From the NCBI RefSeq assembly GCF_019049285.1, contig NZ_JAGMUL010000043.1:1-64000 (forward strand): a stretch of 64,000 bases of DNA. The letters are read 5' to 3'. Of the stretch, positions 15,791 through 24,843 are shown piece by piece. Below the pieces are notes generated by a model, which saw only the letters and a list, made by a program, of their open reading frames with translations, did not search any database and had not been told where the DNA came from. The DNA comes from Streptomyces sp. AC550_RSS872 (lineage in GTDB: Bacteria > Actinomycetota > Actinomycetes > Streptomycetales > Streptomycetaceae). Numbering within the stretch: the first letter of the stretch is position 1; the number at the start of each line of letters is the position of its first letter. Made by a program: the position numbers and the translations under genes.

Positions 15791-17143
15791 TCACTGGTCC
15801 CGGTACATCTCCGCGACGAGGAAGGCCAGGTCGAGCGACTGGCTGCGGTTGAGCCGCGGGTCGCAGGCCGTCTCGTAGCGCTGGTGCAGATCGTCGACGA
15901 AGATCTCGTCGCCGCCGCCCACGCACTCGGTGACGTCGTCACCGGTGAGCTCCACGTGGATGCCGCCCGGGTGGGTGCCGAGCGCCTTGTGGACCTCGAA
16001 GAAGCCCTTGACCTCGTCGAGCACGTCGTCGAAGCGGCGGGTCTTGTGACCGGAGGCCGCCTCGAAGGTGTTGCCGTGCATCGGGTCGGTCACCCAGGCC
16101 ACGGTCGCGGCCGAGGCGGTGACCTTCTCGACCAGCTCGGGGAGCTTGTCGCGGACCTTGTCGGCGCCCATGCGGACGATGAAGGTCAGCCGGCCCGGCT
16201 CACGGTCGGGGTCCAGGCGCTCGATGTACTTCAGCGCCTCCTCGGCCGTCGTCGACGGGCCGAGCTTGATGCCGATCGGGTTGCGAATCTTCGAGGCGAA
16301 CTCGATGTGCGCGTGGTCCAGCTGCCGGGTGCGCTCACCGATCCACACCATGTGCGCCGAGACGTCGTACAGCTTGCCCGTGCGGGAGTCGACCCTGGTC
16401 AGCGCCGACTCGTAGTCGAGCAGCAGCGCCTCGTGCGAGGAGTAGAACTCGACGGTCTTGAACTCCTCCGGGTCGGCCCCGCAGGCGTGCATGAAGTTCA
16501 GCGCCTGGTCGATCTCGCGCGCCAGCTGCTCGTAGCGCTGTCCCGACGGGGACGACTTCACGAAGTCCTGGTTCCAGGCGTGCACCTGGCGCAGGTCGGC
16601 GTAACCGCCGGTGGTGAAGGCGCGCACCAGGTTGAGCGTCGAGGCGGAGGCGTTGTACATCCGCTTCAGGCGCTCGGGGTCCGGGACGCGGGCGGCCTCG
16701 TTGAAGTCGAAGCCGTTGACCGAGTCGCCGCGGTAGGTCGGCAGGGTCACGCCGTCGCGGGTCTCGGTGCCCTTGGAGCGCGGCTTGGAGTACTGGCCGG
16801 CGATACGGCCGACCTTCACGACCGGCACCGAGGCGGCGTACGTCAGCACGGCGCCCATCTGGAGCAGGGTCTTGAGCTTGTTGCGGATGTGGTCGGCGGA
16901 CACCGCGTCGAAGGCCTCGGCGCAGTCGCCGCCCTGGAGGAGGAACGCCTCTCCCTTGGCGACGGCCGCCATCCGGGCACGCAGCTGGTCGCACTCGCCC
17001 GCGAAGACGAGCGGCGGATACGACTCCAGCTCCGCAACGACTGCGCGCAGAGCCTCGGTGTCGGGGTACTCGGGCTGCTGCGCCGCGGGCAGGTCTCGCC
17101 AGGTGTTGCCAGCGCTCGCGCTGGTCTTAGCGTTCACGGTCAC
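15791..17143 (-). CDS. aroH: Class II DAHP synthase
   Basis: A 450-residue class II (plant-like) 3-deoxy-D-arabino-heptulosonate-7-phosphate synthase, the first step of the shikimate pathway, condensing phosphoenolpyruvate and erythrose 4-phosphate. Family motifs: LESYPPLVFAGECDQLRARMA, FLLQGGDCAEAF (metal-ligand Cys), YRGDSVNGFDF, WIGERTRQLDHAHIEFASKIRNPIGIKLGP, WVTDPMHGNTFE and VGGGDEIFVDDLHQRYETACDPRLNRSQSLDL. The GTG at 17143 or a second GTG at 17137 is the start; the frame runs upstream of this without homology. It is divergent from the trp leader, 104 bp away, which places aromatic flux control beside tryptophan control. Confidence 0.96.
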   Translation of the reverse strand: MTVNAKTSASAGNTWRDLPAAQQPEYPDTEALRAVVAELESYPPLVFAGECDQLRARMAAVAKGEAFLLQGGDCAEAFDAVSADHIRNKLKTLLQMGAVLTYAASVPVVKVGRIAGQYSKPRSKGTETRDGVTLPTYRGDSVNGFDFNEAARVPDPERLKRMYNASASTLNLVRAFTTGGYADLRQVHAWNQDFVKSSPSGQRYEQLAREIDQALNFMHACGADPEEFKTVEFYSSHEALLLDYESALTRVDSRTGKLYDVSAHMVWIGERTRQLDHAHIEFASKIRNPIGIKLGPSTTAEEALKYIERLDPDREPGRLTFIVRMGADKVRDKLPELVEKVTASAATVAWVTDPMHGNTFEAASGHKTRRFDDVLDEVKGFFEVHKALGTHPGGIHVELTGDDVTECVGGGDEIFVDDLHQRYETACDPRLNRSQSLDLAFLVAEMYRDQ

Positions 17144-17247
17144 GCACTCAACATTACGGGGTCGTGTCGGGCGTCCTGCCCCATGCCCAGCAATTGAGAC
17201 ACGGGGTACACGTCCCGGACACCGGGCTTTGGGGTAGGGTGCCTCGC

Positions 17248-17304
17248 ATGTTCGCGCACTCGACCCAGAACTGGTGGTGGACCGCTCATCCGGCGGCCCA
17301 CTGA
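17248..17304 (+). CDS. trpL: trp operon leader peptide
   Basis: An 18-residue open frame, MFAHSTQNWWWTAHPAAH, with three consecutive Trp codons at 17272-17280. A run of Trp codons before a hairpin terminator and trpE is the classic arrangement for attenuation. TAGGGT at 17235-17240 lies at the distance of a -10 element from this ATG, so the transcript may be leaderless. Ribosome stalling at the Trp codons should favour the alternative hairpin. Attenuation of a fused trpEG gene has been described in Streptomyces venezuelae. Confidence 0.93.
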   Translation: MFAHSTQNWWWTAHPAAH

Positions 17305-17351
17305 TCGCGCGTACGACAGACTTCGCGAAGGCCGCCCGAGGGGCGGCCTTC
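17292..17351 (+). terminator. trp attenuator: terminator and competing antiterminator
   Basis: The terminator is a perfect 11-bp stem (17327-17337 with 17341-17351, loop GAG). GGCGGCC at 17292-17298, within the end of trpL, is complementary to GGCCGCC at 17330-17336, so pairing there would disrupt the terminator. The two structures are mutually exclusive, as in enteric trp attenuators. The trpEG start is 69 bp further on. Confidence 0.92.
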
Positions 17352-17419
17352 GGCGTTTCCCAAGTCCGTTCCTCTCCGACTGAGCACCACCGAGTCTCAC
17401 TGAGAAGGAGCACGGACCC

Positions 17420-19285
17420 ATGAACCTGCTCGGCTTGCTGGACGATCCCCGCCCGTTCGCCCTGCTGCGCCGCCGCACACCGGGCCGCGCCGTCGAAGAA
17501 AGCGCGACGGTCGAGGTCCTGATCGGCCCGGTCACCACGTACGACCGCCTGGCCGACCTCCCCGACGAGGGCCTGGCGCTCGTCCCCTTCCGGCAGATCC
17601 GCGAGCGCGGCTTCGACGTCCGCGACGACGGCACGCCCCTCACGGTGCTGGCCCCCGAGGAGACGTACGGCATCCCGCTCGCCGAAGCCCTGGAGCAGCT
17701 CCCGGCCCACGACGTGCGGGTCGAGGGCGGTGGCTTCGACGTCGCCGACGAGGAGTACCGCGAGATCGTCGGGCGGGTGCTGCGGGACGAGATCGGGCGC
17801 GGCGAGGGCGCGAACTTCGTGATCCGGCGGACGTACGAGGGGGTGATCCCGGGGTTCGGTCGGGCCGACGCGCTGGCGCTGTTCCGGCGGCTGCTGGAGG
17901 GCGAGCGGGGCGCGTACTGGACGTTCGTCGTGCACACCGGGGACCGGACGCTGGTCGGCGCGAGCCCCGAGGTGCATGTGCGGATGTCCGGCGGCACCGT
18001 CGTCATGAACCCGATCAGTGGGACGTACCGCTACCCCGCCGAGGGCCCCACCCCCGAGCATCTGCTGGACTTCCTCGCCGACGGCAAGGAGATCGAGGAG
18101 CTGTCGATGGTCGTCGACGAGGAGCTCAAGATGATGTGCACCGTCGGCGACATGGGCGGGGTGGTCGTGGGGCCCCGGCTGAAGGAGATGGCGCACCTCG
18201 CACACACCGAGTACGAGCTGCGCGGGAAGTCCTCGCTGGATGTGCGGGAGGTCCTGAAGGAGACCATGTTCGCGGCCACGGTCACCGGCTCGCCCGTGCA
18301 GAACGCCTGCCGGGTCATCGAGCGGCACGAGGTCGGCGGGCGCGGGTACTACGCCGGTGCGCTGGCCCTGATCGGCCGGGACGCCGGCGGGGCCCAGACC
18401 CTGGACTCCCCCATCCTCATCCGCACCGCCGACATCGACGCGGACGGCGGGCTGCGGGTACCGGTCGGCGCGACGCTCGTGCGCGGGTCCGAGCCGGAGA
18501 GCGAGGTCGCGGAGACGCATGCCAAGGCGGCGGGAGTGCTGGCGGCTCTTGGCGTACGGCTGTCCCGCCCGCGCGAGGAGCACGCGCGCGTACGTCTCGC
18601 CGACGACCCACGCGTGCGTGCCGCGCTCGACGGACGCCGGGCGTCGCTGGCCCCCTTCTGGCTGCGGTTGCAGGAGCGGTCCGAGGAGCTCACCGGACAC
18701 GCGCTGGTCGTCGACGGCGAGGACACCTTCACGGCGATGCTGGCCCACGTGCTGCGGTCGAGCGGCCTGGAGGTGACCGTCCGGCGGTACGACGAGGACG
18801 GGGTGCGGGAAGCGGTGCGCGCGCACGACGGGCCGGTCGTGCTGGGCCCCGGCCCTGGAGATCCGTCCGATCTCACCGACCCGAAGATGCGGCTGCTACG
18901 CGGCCTCACCGCCGAGGTGATCGGCAACCACCGGCACGGCGTCCTCGGAGTCTGCCTCGGCCATGAGCTGATCGCGGCCGAGCTGGGCCTGGAGATCGTA
19001 CGCAAGGAAGTGCCGTACCAGGGCGCGCAGGCGACGATCGACCTGTTCGGGCGGGCCGAGACGGTCGGCTTCTACAACAGCTTCGTGGCGCGCTGCGACG
19101 ACGAGGTGGCCGAGGAGTTGGGCGCACACGGCATCGAGGTCAGCCGGGCCGACAATGCGGAGGTGCACGCCGTACGGGGGCCCGGGTTCGCCGGGGTGCA
19201 GTTCCACCCGGAGTCGGTCCTGACACTGAACGGGGCTGCCCTCGTACGGGAGTTGGTCGGTCAGCTGCGGAACACGACCGTTTAG
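17420..19285 (+). CDS. trpE: Fused anthranilate synthase TrpE-TrpG
   Basis: A 621-residue fusion. Residues 1-420 are the chorismate-binding component I (FVIRRTYEGVIPGFGRADALALFRRLL, GASPEVHVRMSGGTVVMNPISGTYRYP, VDEELKMMCTVGDMGGVVVGPRLKEM, TVTGSPVQNACRVI, GRGYYAGALALIG). Residues from about 430 are a class I glutamine amidotransferase with Cys near 512 in GVCLGHEL and the His-Glu pair in GVQFHPESVL. It makes anthranilate from chorismate and glutamine, the first committed step to tryptophan. The trpL attenuator directly upstream argues for Trp biosynthesis rather than folate or a secondary pathway. Confidence 0.95.
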   Translation: MNLLGLLDDPRPFALLRRRTPGRAVEESATVEVLIGPVTTYDRLADLPDEGLALVPFRQIRERGFDVRDDGTPLTVLAPEETYGIPLAEALEQLPAHDVRVEGGGFDVADEEYREIVGRVLRDEIGRGEGANFVIRRTYEGVIPGFGRADALALFRRLLEGERGAYWTFVVHTGDRTLVGASPEVHVRMSGGTVVMNPISGTYRYPAEGPTPEHLLDFLADGKEIEELSMVVDEELKMMCTVGDMGGVVVGPRLKEMAHLAHTEYELRGKSSLDVREVLKETMFAATVTGSPVQNACRVIERHEVGGRGYYAGALALIGRDAGGAQTLDSPILIRTADIDADGGLRVPVGATLVRGSEPESEVAETHAKAAGVLAALGVRLSRPREEHARVRLADDPRVRAALDGRRASLAPFWLRLQERSEELTGHALVVDGEDTFTAMLAHVLRSSGLEVTVRRYDEDGVREAVRAHDGPVVLGPGPGDPSDLTDPKMRLLRGLTAEVIGNHRHGVLGVCLGHELIAAELGLEIVRKEVPYQGAQATIDLFGRAETVGFYNSFVARCDDEVAEELGAHGIEVSRADNAEVHAVRGPGFAGVQFHPESVLTLNGAALVRELVGQLRNTTV

Positions 19286-19287
19286 TC

Positions 19288-19311
19288 GTCCGGGGGCTGC
19301 CGCCCCCGGAC
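19288..19311. terminator. Terminator between trpEG and pfkA
   Basis: Arms GTCCGGGGGC (19288-19297) and GCCCCCGGAC (19302-19311) with loop TGCC, three bases after the trpEG stop and 19 bp before the convergent pfkA stop. It can serve both strands. Confidence 0.85.
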
Positions 19312-19329
19312 CTCCGCTCACGCCTGCCG

Positions 19330-20358
19330 TCAGCCGAAGAAGACCCCGACCTCGTCGTACAGCTTCGGGTCGACCGTCTTCAGCTTGGCCGTCGCCTCCC
19401 CGATCGGGACGCGGACGATGTCCGTGCCGCGCAGGGCGACCATCTTGCCGAAGTCGCCGTCGCGCACGGCCTCGATGGCGTGCAGGCCGAAGCGCGTGGC
19501 GAGCCAGCGGTCGAAGGCGCTCGGGGTGCCGCCGCGCTGGATGTGGCCGAGGACCGTGGTGCGGGCCTCCTTGCCCGTGCGCTTCTCGATCTCCTTGGCC
19601 AGCCATTCGCCGACGCCGGAGAGCCGGACGTGCCCGAAGGAGTCCAGCGACTCGTCCTTGAGGACCATGTCGCCGTCCTTCGGCATGGCGCCTTCGGCGA
19701 CCACCACGATGGGGGCGTACGAGGCCTTGAAGCGGGAGGCGATCCAGGCACAGACCTGGTCGACGTCGAAGCGCTGCTCGGGGATGAGGATGACGTTGGC
19801 GCCGCCGGCCAGCCCGGAGTGGATGGCGATCCAGCCGGCGTGACGGCCCATCACCTCGCAGACCAGGACCCGCATATGGGACTCGGCGGTGGTGTGCAGC
19901 CGGTCGATCGCCTCGGTCGCGATGCCGACGGCGGTGTCGAAGCCGAAGGTGTAGTCGGTCGCGGACAGGTCGTTGTCGATCGTCTTGGGTACGCCGACGC
20001 AGGGCACGCCGTACTCGTCGGAGAGGCGGGCGGCGACGCCGAGGGTGTCCTCGCCGCCGATCGCGATGAGCGCCTCGACCTCCTGCTTGGCGAGGTTCTC
20101 CTTGATGCGCCGGATGCCGTCCTCCTGCTTCAGCGGGTTGGTGCGCGAGGAGCCGAGGATGGTGCCGCCGCGGGGCAGGATGCCGCGCACGGCGGGGATG
20201 TCGAGACGGACGGTGTCGTTCTCGAGCGGACCTCGCCAGCCGTCCCGGAAGCCCACGAAGTCGTAGCCGTACTCCTGCACGCCCTTGCGGACGACGGCCC
20301 GGATGACGGCGTTAAGACCGGGGCAGTCGCCGCCTCCGGTCAGTACTCCGACCCGCAT
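19330..20358 (-). CDS. pfkA: 6-phosphofructokinase
   Basis: A 342-residue glycolytic enzyme phosphorylating fructose 6-phosphate. Motifs: LTGGGDCPGLNAVIRAVV at the N-terminus (nucleotide loop), RGGTILGSSRTNP, EALIAIGGEDTLGVA, VPKTIDNDLSATDYTFGFDTA (catalytic Asp in TIDND), VCEVMGRHAGWIA and LGHIQRGGTPSAFDR. The GGEDT form and overall length match actinobacterial ATP-dependent group III PFKs rather than PPi-dependent ones, but this cannot be settled by eye. The gene is monocistronic with an upstream AT-richer region at 20359-20460. Confidence 0.95.
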   Translation of the reverse strand: MRVGVLTGGGDCPGLNAVIRAVVRKGVQEYGYDFVGFRDGWRGPLENDTVRLDIPAVRGILPRGGTILGSSRTNPLKQEDGIRRIKENLAKQEVEALIAIGGEDTLGVAARLSDEYGVPCVGVPKTIDNDLSATDYTFGFDTAVGIATEAIDRLHTTAESHMRVLVCEVMGRHAGWIAIHSGLAGGANVILIPEQRFDVDQVCAWIASRFKASYAPIVVVAEGAMPKDGDMVLKDESLDSFGHVRLSGVGEWLAKEIEKRTGKEARTTVLGHIQRGGTPSAFDRWLATRFGLHAIEAVRDGDFGKMVALRGTDIVRVPIGEATAKLKTVDPKLYDEVGVFFG

Positions 20359-20496
20359 GGAAATGTCCCTTCGCCGCGGTTGCCTGGTGAGGCCACGCTA
20401 ATGGTGATCCAGGTCACAGCGGGATGGGTAGGAGCGGCAATTCCGGTGAACCGCCGGGTGTTCGGTTTACGCGCCGTCAACCGGACGGCCGATGGA

Positions 20497-21198
20497 TCAC
20501 TCGTCGTCGAGACCGCGCTCTATCGCGTACCGCACCAGCTCCACCCGGTTGTGCAGCTGGAGTTTGCCGAGAGTGTTCTGGACGTGGTTCTGCACCGTGC
20601 GGTGGGAGATGACCAGGCGTTCGGCGATCTGCTTGTAGCTCAGGCCCTTGGCGACGAGCCGCAGCACCTCGGTCTCGCGCTCGGTGAGCTGCGGGGCCTT
20701 CGGCTGGTCGGCGTCCGGGGCGGCGGGACCCGGGTCGGAGGCGAGACGGCGGTACTCACCGAGGACCAGACCGGCCAGGCCCGGGGTGAACACCGGGTCG
20801 CCGACGGCCGTACGGCGCACCGCGTCGAGGAGTTCCTCCGTCGAGGCCGACTTCAGCAGATAGCCGGTGGCGCCCGACTTCACGGCCTCCAGGACGTCGG
20901 CGTGCTCGCCGCTCGCGGAGAGCACCAGGACGCGGAGCGCGGGGTTGTGCGCGACCAGCTCCTTGCAGACCTGGACGCCGGGCTTGGCGGGCAGGTTGAG
21001 GTCCAGGACGAGGACGTCGGGGGCGGCGGCCTTGGCGCGGCGTACGGCCTGGTCGCCGTCGCCCGCCGTGGCGACCACGTCGAGGCCGGACTCGGCCAGG
21101 TCGCGGGCGACCGCGTCGCGCCACATGGGGTGGTCGTCGACCACCATGACCTTGATCGCGCCCTGCTGTCCGTCCTGCCCGGTCGCGGTGTCCGTCAT
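20497..21198 (-). CDS. NarL-family response regulator (MacR-like)
   Basis: A 233-residue regulator: receiver domain with VMVVDDHPMWRDAV, phosphoacceptor Asp in DVLVLDLNLPAKPG and Lys in GYLLKSAST; C-terminal LuxR-type HTH LTEREVLRL-like segment (LTERETEVLRLVAKGLSYKQIAERLVISHRTVQNHV in two adjoining pieces). The ATG at 21198 overlaps the kinase stop by 4 bp, so the pair is co-translated. By position this corresponds, as I recall, to MacR (SCO2120) of S. coelicolor, a regulator of morphogenesis and actinorhodin with lipoprotein-gene targets. That assignment rests on memory of gene order. Confidence 0.92.
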   Translation of the reverse strand: MTDTATGQDGQQGAIKVMVVDDHPMWRDAVARDLAESGLDVVATAGDGDQAVRRAKAAAPDVLVLDLNLPAKPGVQVCKELVAHNPALRVLVLSASGEHADVLEAVKSGATGYLLKSASTEELLDAVRRTAVGDPVFTPGLAGLVLGEYRRLASDPGPAAPDADQPKAPQLTERETEVLRLVAKGLSYKQIAERLVISHRTVQNHVQNTLGKLQLHNRVELVRYAIERGLDDE

Positions 21199-22424
21199 CG
21201 CTGTCCCGCCTTCCCCCGTGAAGCGCTGTCGGCCTTCGGTACTTTCAGTTCCACTTCGGTGCCCTGGCCCGGCACCGAGATCAGCTCGGCGCTGCCGCCG
21301 AGGTCCCGCAGCCGTCCCCGGATCGACAGGGCGACCCCGAGCCGGCCCTCGCCCTCGGCCTGTGCGAGCCGGCCCTCGGGGATGCCGGGGCCGTCGTCCC
21401 GTACGGTGACGATCACCTCGTCGGGCTCGTCCTCGACGAGGATCCACGCGCGCGCGTGCTCCCCCGCGTGCTTGCGGACGTTGTCCAGGGCGGCCCCCAC
21501 GGCCGCGGCCAGCTCCCGCGCGGCGGGCGGGGCCAGCGTCACGGGCGCGCCGGGCTCGGCGAGGCTGACCATGGCGCCGGCGTACGGGGCGAGCAGCGCG
21601 CGCAGATCGACGGGCCCGGTGGAGTCGTCCGGCTCCTCCACGGCCCGTACGACGGCGCCCTCGGCGATGTCCTCCGACACCCGGGACACGGGCAGCAGCC
21701 CACCCGAGACCAGCGTGCGCAGCGCGACCTCCTGCTCACCGGCCATCCGGCCCAGCTCGGCCGCCTCGCCGCCGATGACCGCGCCGCGCCGCTGCACCAT
21801 CGCCAGCACCTGGAGCACGCTGTCGTGGATGTCCCGGGCGAGCCGCTCCCGCTCCCGGGTCGCCGCCTCGATCTCCAGGGCGCGGGCGAGGGTGCGCTCG
21901 GAGGCGCGGGCGACCTCGACGACGTAGCCGATGGCGATGGAGGCGATCCAGACGAGCAGCACCATGTGGACGGTGTCGCGGGTCGGTACGCCGGAGCGGT
22001 GGATCAGGTTGGCGGCGGCGACCAGCGTCGAGGCGAAGGCGGCCCAGCGCCAGCCGCCCTTGATGGCGAACGCGAGCACGGCGCCCGCGGTCCATATCGA
22101 CGGCAGGGTCGGGGAACCGGCGTCGATCCGCGCGGGCGTCTCGGCGAGCCGGGTGAGCAGGATGCCGGCCAGGGCGACGGTGAGGTCCAGGACGAGGAAA
22201 CGCTTGGTGCAGCTCGCGGCGTTCGCGACCCTGGGCAGGGTGGCCAGGGTCCAGACGGCCAGTACGACGAAGTAGGCGATGGCCACCCAGGGGCGGGCGA
22301 CTTCGTCGTAGGCGCTGATGAAGAGGCCGATGGCGTACACCATGGTCAGCACCCGGTAACCGGCGAGCGCACGCCACAGCGGCTGCTCGACCGACATCCT
22401 CATGACCCGCTCACGCTTGGCCAT
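21195..22424 (-). CDS. HisKA_3 sensor histidine kinase (MacS-like)
   Basis: A 409-residue membrane kinase. About five or six hydrophobic segments occupy residues 15-170 (VLTMVYAIGLFISAY, WVAIAYFVVLAVWTL and others), then the HisKA_3 dimerisation helix with the phospho-His in ERERLARDIHDSVLQVLAM, and a HATPase domain with DNVRKHAGEHA and VTVRDDGPGIPEGRL. The ligand is unknown. The ATG at 22424 is preferred over GTG 22433. It is the first gene of the pair; the stop overlaps the response regulator start. Confidence 0.92.
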   Translation of the reverse strand: MAKRERVMRMSVEQPLWRALAGYRVLTMVYAIGLFISAYDEVARPWVAIAYFVVLAVWTLATLPRVANAASCTKRFLVLDLTVALAGILLTRLAETPARIDAGSPTLPSIWTAGAVLAFAIKGGWRWAAFASTLVAAANLIHRSGVPTRDTVHMVLLVWIASIAIGYVVEVARASERTLARALEIEAATRERERLARDIHDSVLQVLAMVQRRGAVIGGEAAELGRMAGEQEVALRTLVSGGLLPVSRVSEDIAEGAVVRAVEEPDDSTGPVDLRALLAPYAGAMVSLAEPGAPVTLAPPAARELAAAVGAALDNVRKHAGEHARAWILVEDEPDEVIVTVRDDGPGIPEGRLAQAEGEGRLGVALSIRGRLRDLGGSAELISVPGQGTEVELKVPKADSASRGKAGQR

Positions 22425-22496
22425 CTCCCCCACCCCCGTTTTTCGAGTCGCCCGCCCGGACTGCCCTGCCCGGGCCCCGGACCGCTCCTCGTCCGC

Positions 22497-23234
22497 CTAC
22501 TTCGGCTTCTTCGCCTGTTCCTTCTTCGACTGTTCCTTCTCGGCTTTCGCGGCATCCGCGAGCTGCCGCTTGGCGGCCGTCGCGTACATGTCCACGTACT
22601 CCTGGCCGGAGAGCTTCATGATCTCGTACATGACCTCGTCGGTCAGCGCGCGGAGCACGAAGCGGTCGTGCTCCATGCCCTGGTACCGGCTGAAGTCCAG
22701 GGGCTTGCCGATCCGGATGCCCGGCCGCATGAGCTTGGGCATGACCTGGCCGGGCGGCTGGATCTTCTCCGTGTCGATCATGGCGACCGGGATCACCGGC
22801 GCTCCGGTGGCGAGCGCCACGCGCGCGAGGCCGCCGGGCTTGCCCCGGTAGAGACGCCCGTCGGGCGAGCGCGTGCCCTCCGGATAGATGCCGAACAGCT
22901 CACCGCGCTCCAGCACCTCTATGCCGCTCTTGATGGCCGCCTCGCCCGCCCCGCGCGCCCCGGAGCGGTCCACGGGCAGCTGGCCGACGCCCTTGAAGAA
23001 CGCGGCCGTCATCCGGCCTTTGACGCCGGGCGTCGTGAAGTACTCGGCCTTCGCGATGAAGGTCACCTTGCGGTCGAGGACCGCGGGCAGGAAGAACGAG
23101 TCGGAAAACGAGAGGTGGTTGCTCGCGAGGATCGCGGCGCCCTCGGCCGGAACGTTCTCCAGGCCCTCCACCCAGGGCCTGAAGGCGACCTTCAACGGTC
23201 CCCCGATGGCCACCTTCATCGCGCCGTACAACAA
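22497..23234 (-). CDS. 1-acyl-sn-glycerol-3-phosphate acyltransferase family
   Basis: A 245-residue PlsC-type acyltransferase that adds the second fatty acid during phosphatidic acid synthesis. The HX4D box is ASNHLSFSDSFFLP; FIAKAEYF, LPVDRSG, and FGIYPEGTRSPDGRLYRGKPG (glycerolphosphate-binding EGTRS) are present. The tail is charged, ending in Lys-rich AKAEKEQSKKEQAKKPK. TTG at 23234 has an ideal AGGAGG seven bases upstream, so I prefer it to the in-frame ATG at 23219. In mycobacteria a homologue lies in the same syntenic block. Confidence 0.9.
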   Translation of the reverse strand: MLYGAMKVAIGGPLKVAFRPWVEGLENVPAEGAAILASNHLSFSDSFFLPAVLDRKVTFIAKAEYFTTPGVKGRMTAAFFKGVGQLPVDRSGARGAGEAAIKSGIEVLERGELFGIYPEGTRSPDGRLYRGKPGGLARVALATGAPVIPVAMIDTEKIQPPGQVMPKLMRPGIRIGKPLDFSRYQGMEHDRFVLRALTDEVMYEIMKLSGQEYVDMYATAAKRQLADAAKAEKEQSKKEQAKKPK

Positions 23235-23369
23235 CCGAGTGCCTCCTGTGTCTGTCGATCAGACCTTAACCCGGAGCACTGTCAATGGGTCCGGCGACCC
23301 TGGTCGGTGTCAGTGCGGTCGCGTACGGTGAACCACACCTGGCCCTTCTCACGAACAGGAGACCGTAAG

Positions 23370-24149
23370 GTGCCGGTCCTTCCTGGAGCCGAGCCGTACC
23401 GCCGCGAGGGCGGGGAGACCGGGGTTCTCCTCTGCCACGGCTTCACCGGCTCCCCCCAGTCGCTGCGTCCCTGGGCGGCGTATCTCGCCGAGCGCGGGCA
23501 CACCGTCTCGCTGCCGCTGCTGCCGGGCCACGGCACACGCTGGGAGGACATGCGGCTCACCGGCTGGCAGGACTGGTACGCCGAGGTGGACCGCGAGCTG
23601 CGCAATCTGCGCGACCGTTGTGCCCGGGTCTTCGTGGCCGGCCTCTCCATGGGCGGCACCCTGGCCCTGCGGCTCGCCGCGAAGCACGGGGAGGGCGTCG
23701 CGGGCGTGCTGGTCGTCAACCCGGCGAACAAGGTGCACGGCCTTTCCGCGTACACCCTGCCGGTGTCCCGCCACTTCGTCCGTACGGCGCCGGGGATCGT
23801 GGGCGACATCGCCAAGGAGGGCGGCGTCGAGATCGGGTACGGCCGGGTGCCACTGCACGCGGCCCACTCGCTGCGGAACTTCTTCCGGCTGGTCGACGGC
23901 GAGTTGCCGCAGGTCACCCAGCCACTGCTGCTTCTGCGCAGCGCCCAGGACCACACGGTGCCGGCGGCGGACTCGGCCCGGATCCTGAGTCGGGTGTCGT
24001 CCACGGACGTAACGGAGATCGTGCTGGAACAGAGCTATCACGTGGCGACGTTGGACCATGACGCGGACCGGATCTTCGAGCAGAGCATCGGCTTCATCGA
24101 CCGGCTCGCTACCGGCGTCGGCAGAGAAGGGACGACTGCACGTGGCTGA
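23370..24149 (+). CDS. Alpha/beta hydrolase (carboxylesterase / monoacylglycerol lipase type)
   Basis: A 259-residue soluble serine hydrolase. GVLLCHGFTGSPQSLRPWA forms the oxyanion-hole region, VAGLSMGGTLAL holds the nucleophile Ser, LLLLRSAQDHTVPAADS the acid, and LEQSYHVATLDHD the catalytic His. This resembles the Est30/carboxylesterase family acting on medium-chain acyl esters. The GTG at 23370 follows ACAGGAG by nine bases. It is divergent from the acyltransferase gene and overlaps the next gene by 8 bp. Confidence 0.9.
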   Translation: MPVLPGAEPYRREGGETGVLLCHGFTGSPQSLRPWAAYLAERGHTVSLPLLPGHGTRWEDMRLTGWQDWYAEVDRELRNLRDRCARVFVAGLSMGGTLALRLAAKHGEGVAGVLVVNPANKVHGLSAYTLPVSRHFVRTAPGIVGDIAKEGGVEIGYGRVPLHAAHSLRNFFRLVDGELPQVTQPLLLLRSAQDHTVPAADSARILSRVSSTDVTEIVLEQSYHVATLDHDADRIFEQSIGFIDRLATGVGREGTTARG

Positions 24150-24837
24150 GCACGACTCCGACCGCGAGAAGCGTGAGGACCGCGACGATCGCGAGCCGGA
24201 AGAGCAGCACGTCCCGTTCGACGAGGACGCCGCCTGGGCCGCGATCGTCGCCGGATACGGCGAGGAGCCGCCGGACCCTCCGGGTTCCAAGCCGTTCAAG
24301 TCGGTGGAGGACCTGGCGCTGCTGGAGTCCGAGACGAACGACGGCACGAACGACGGCACGAACGGCGGGACGGGCGACGGGGCGGACGCGGACCGCAAGC
24401 CCGAGAAGGGCGAGAAGAGCGAGAAACGCGAGAACGGCGCGAAGGCCAAGCAGGCCGACGAGGCCACGGATGCCCGGGAGGACAAGCCGGTCAAGCCGCT
24501 GGGCAGCTCCGTCTCCTTCGCCCCCGGCGTCGGCCCGCGCGACTACAGCGTGCCCGAGCCGGCCGAGGACGACTTCGACGCGGACGACGAGGGCCACTTC
24601 GTCCCGCCGGAGCCGCCGCCGCTGCCCGCCGCCGACGCGACCGCGAAGTTCGCCTGGCTCGGGGTGATCGGCGGGCCGATCCTGCTGTTGCTCGCCGTCC
24701 TGCTCGGCTGGGACATGACGTGGTGGCTGGCGACGCTGGGCATCGGCGGCTTCCTGGGCGGGTTCGCCACGCTGGTGATGCGGATGAAGACGGACGACGA
24801 GGACGACGACGATCCCGGGCGGGGCGCCGTCGTCTAG
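24142..24837 (+). CDS. Acidic membrane-anchored protein, unknown function
   Basis: A 231-residue protein whose first 165 residues are highly charged and low complexity: runs of Asp, Glu, Lys and Arg, an NDGT repeat (NDGTNDGTNGGTGDG), and a Lys/Glu-rich segment. Two hydrophobic helices follow (FAWLGVIGGPILLLLAVLLG and WWLATLGIGGFLGGFATLV), then an acidic tail DDEDDDD. The layout is a long cytoplasmic or surface disordered domain tethered by a hairpin of two helices. GTG at 24142 overlaps the esterase stop by 8 bp, implying coupling. I do not recognise a family function. Confidence 0.82.
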   Translation: MAEHDSDREKREDRDDREPEEQHVPFDEDAAWAAIVAGYGEEPPDPPGSKPFKSVEDLALLESETNDGTNDGTNGGTGDGADADRKPEKGEKSEKRENGAKAKQADEATDAREDKPVKPLGSSVSFAPGVGPRDYSVPEPAEDDFDADDEGHFVPPEPPPLPAADATAKFAWLGVIGGPILLLLAVLLGWDMTWWLATLGIGGFLGGFATLVMRMKTDDEDDDDPGRGAVV

Positions 24838-24843
24838 GACGCT

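Noticed and set aside
17144..18826. N-terminal extension of the DAHP synthase frame to 1011 codons
   Set aside because: It runs antisense through trpL and trpEG; homology to class II DAHP synthase begins only after 17143.
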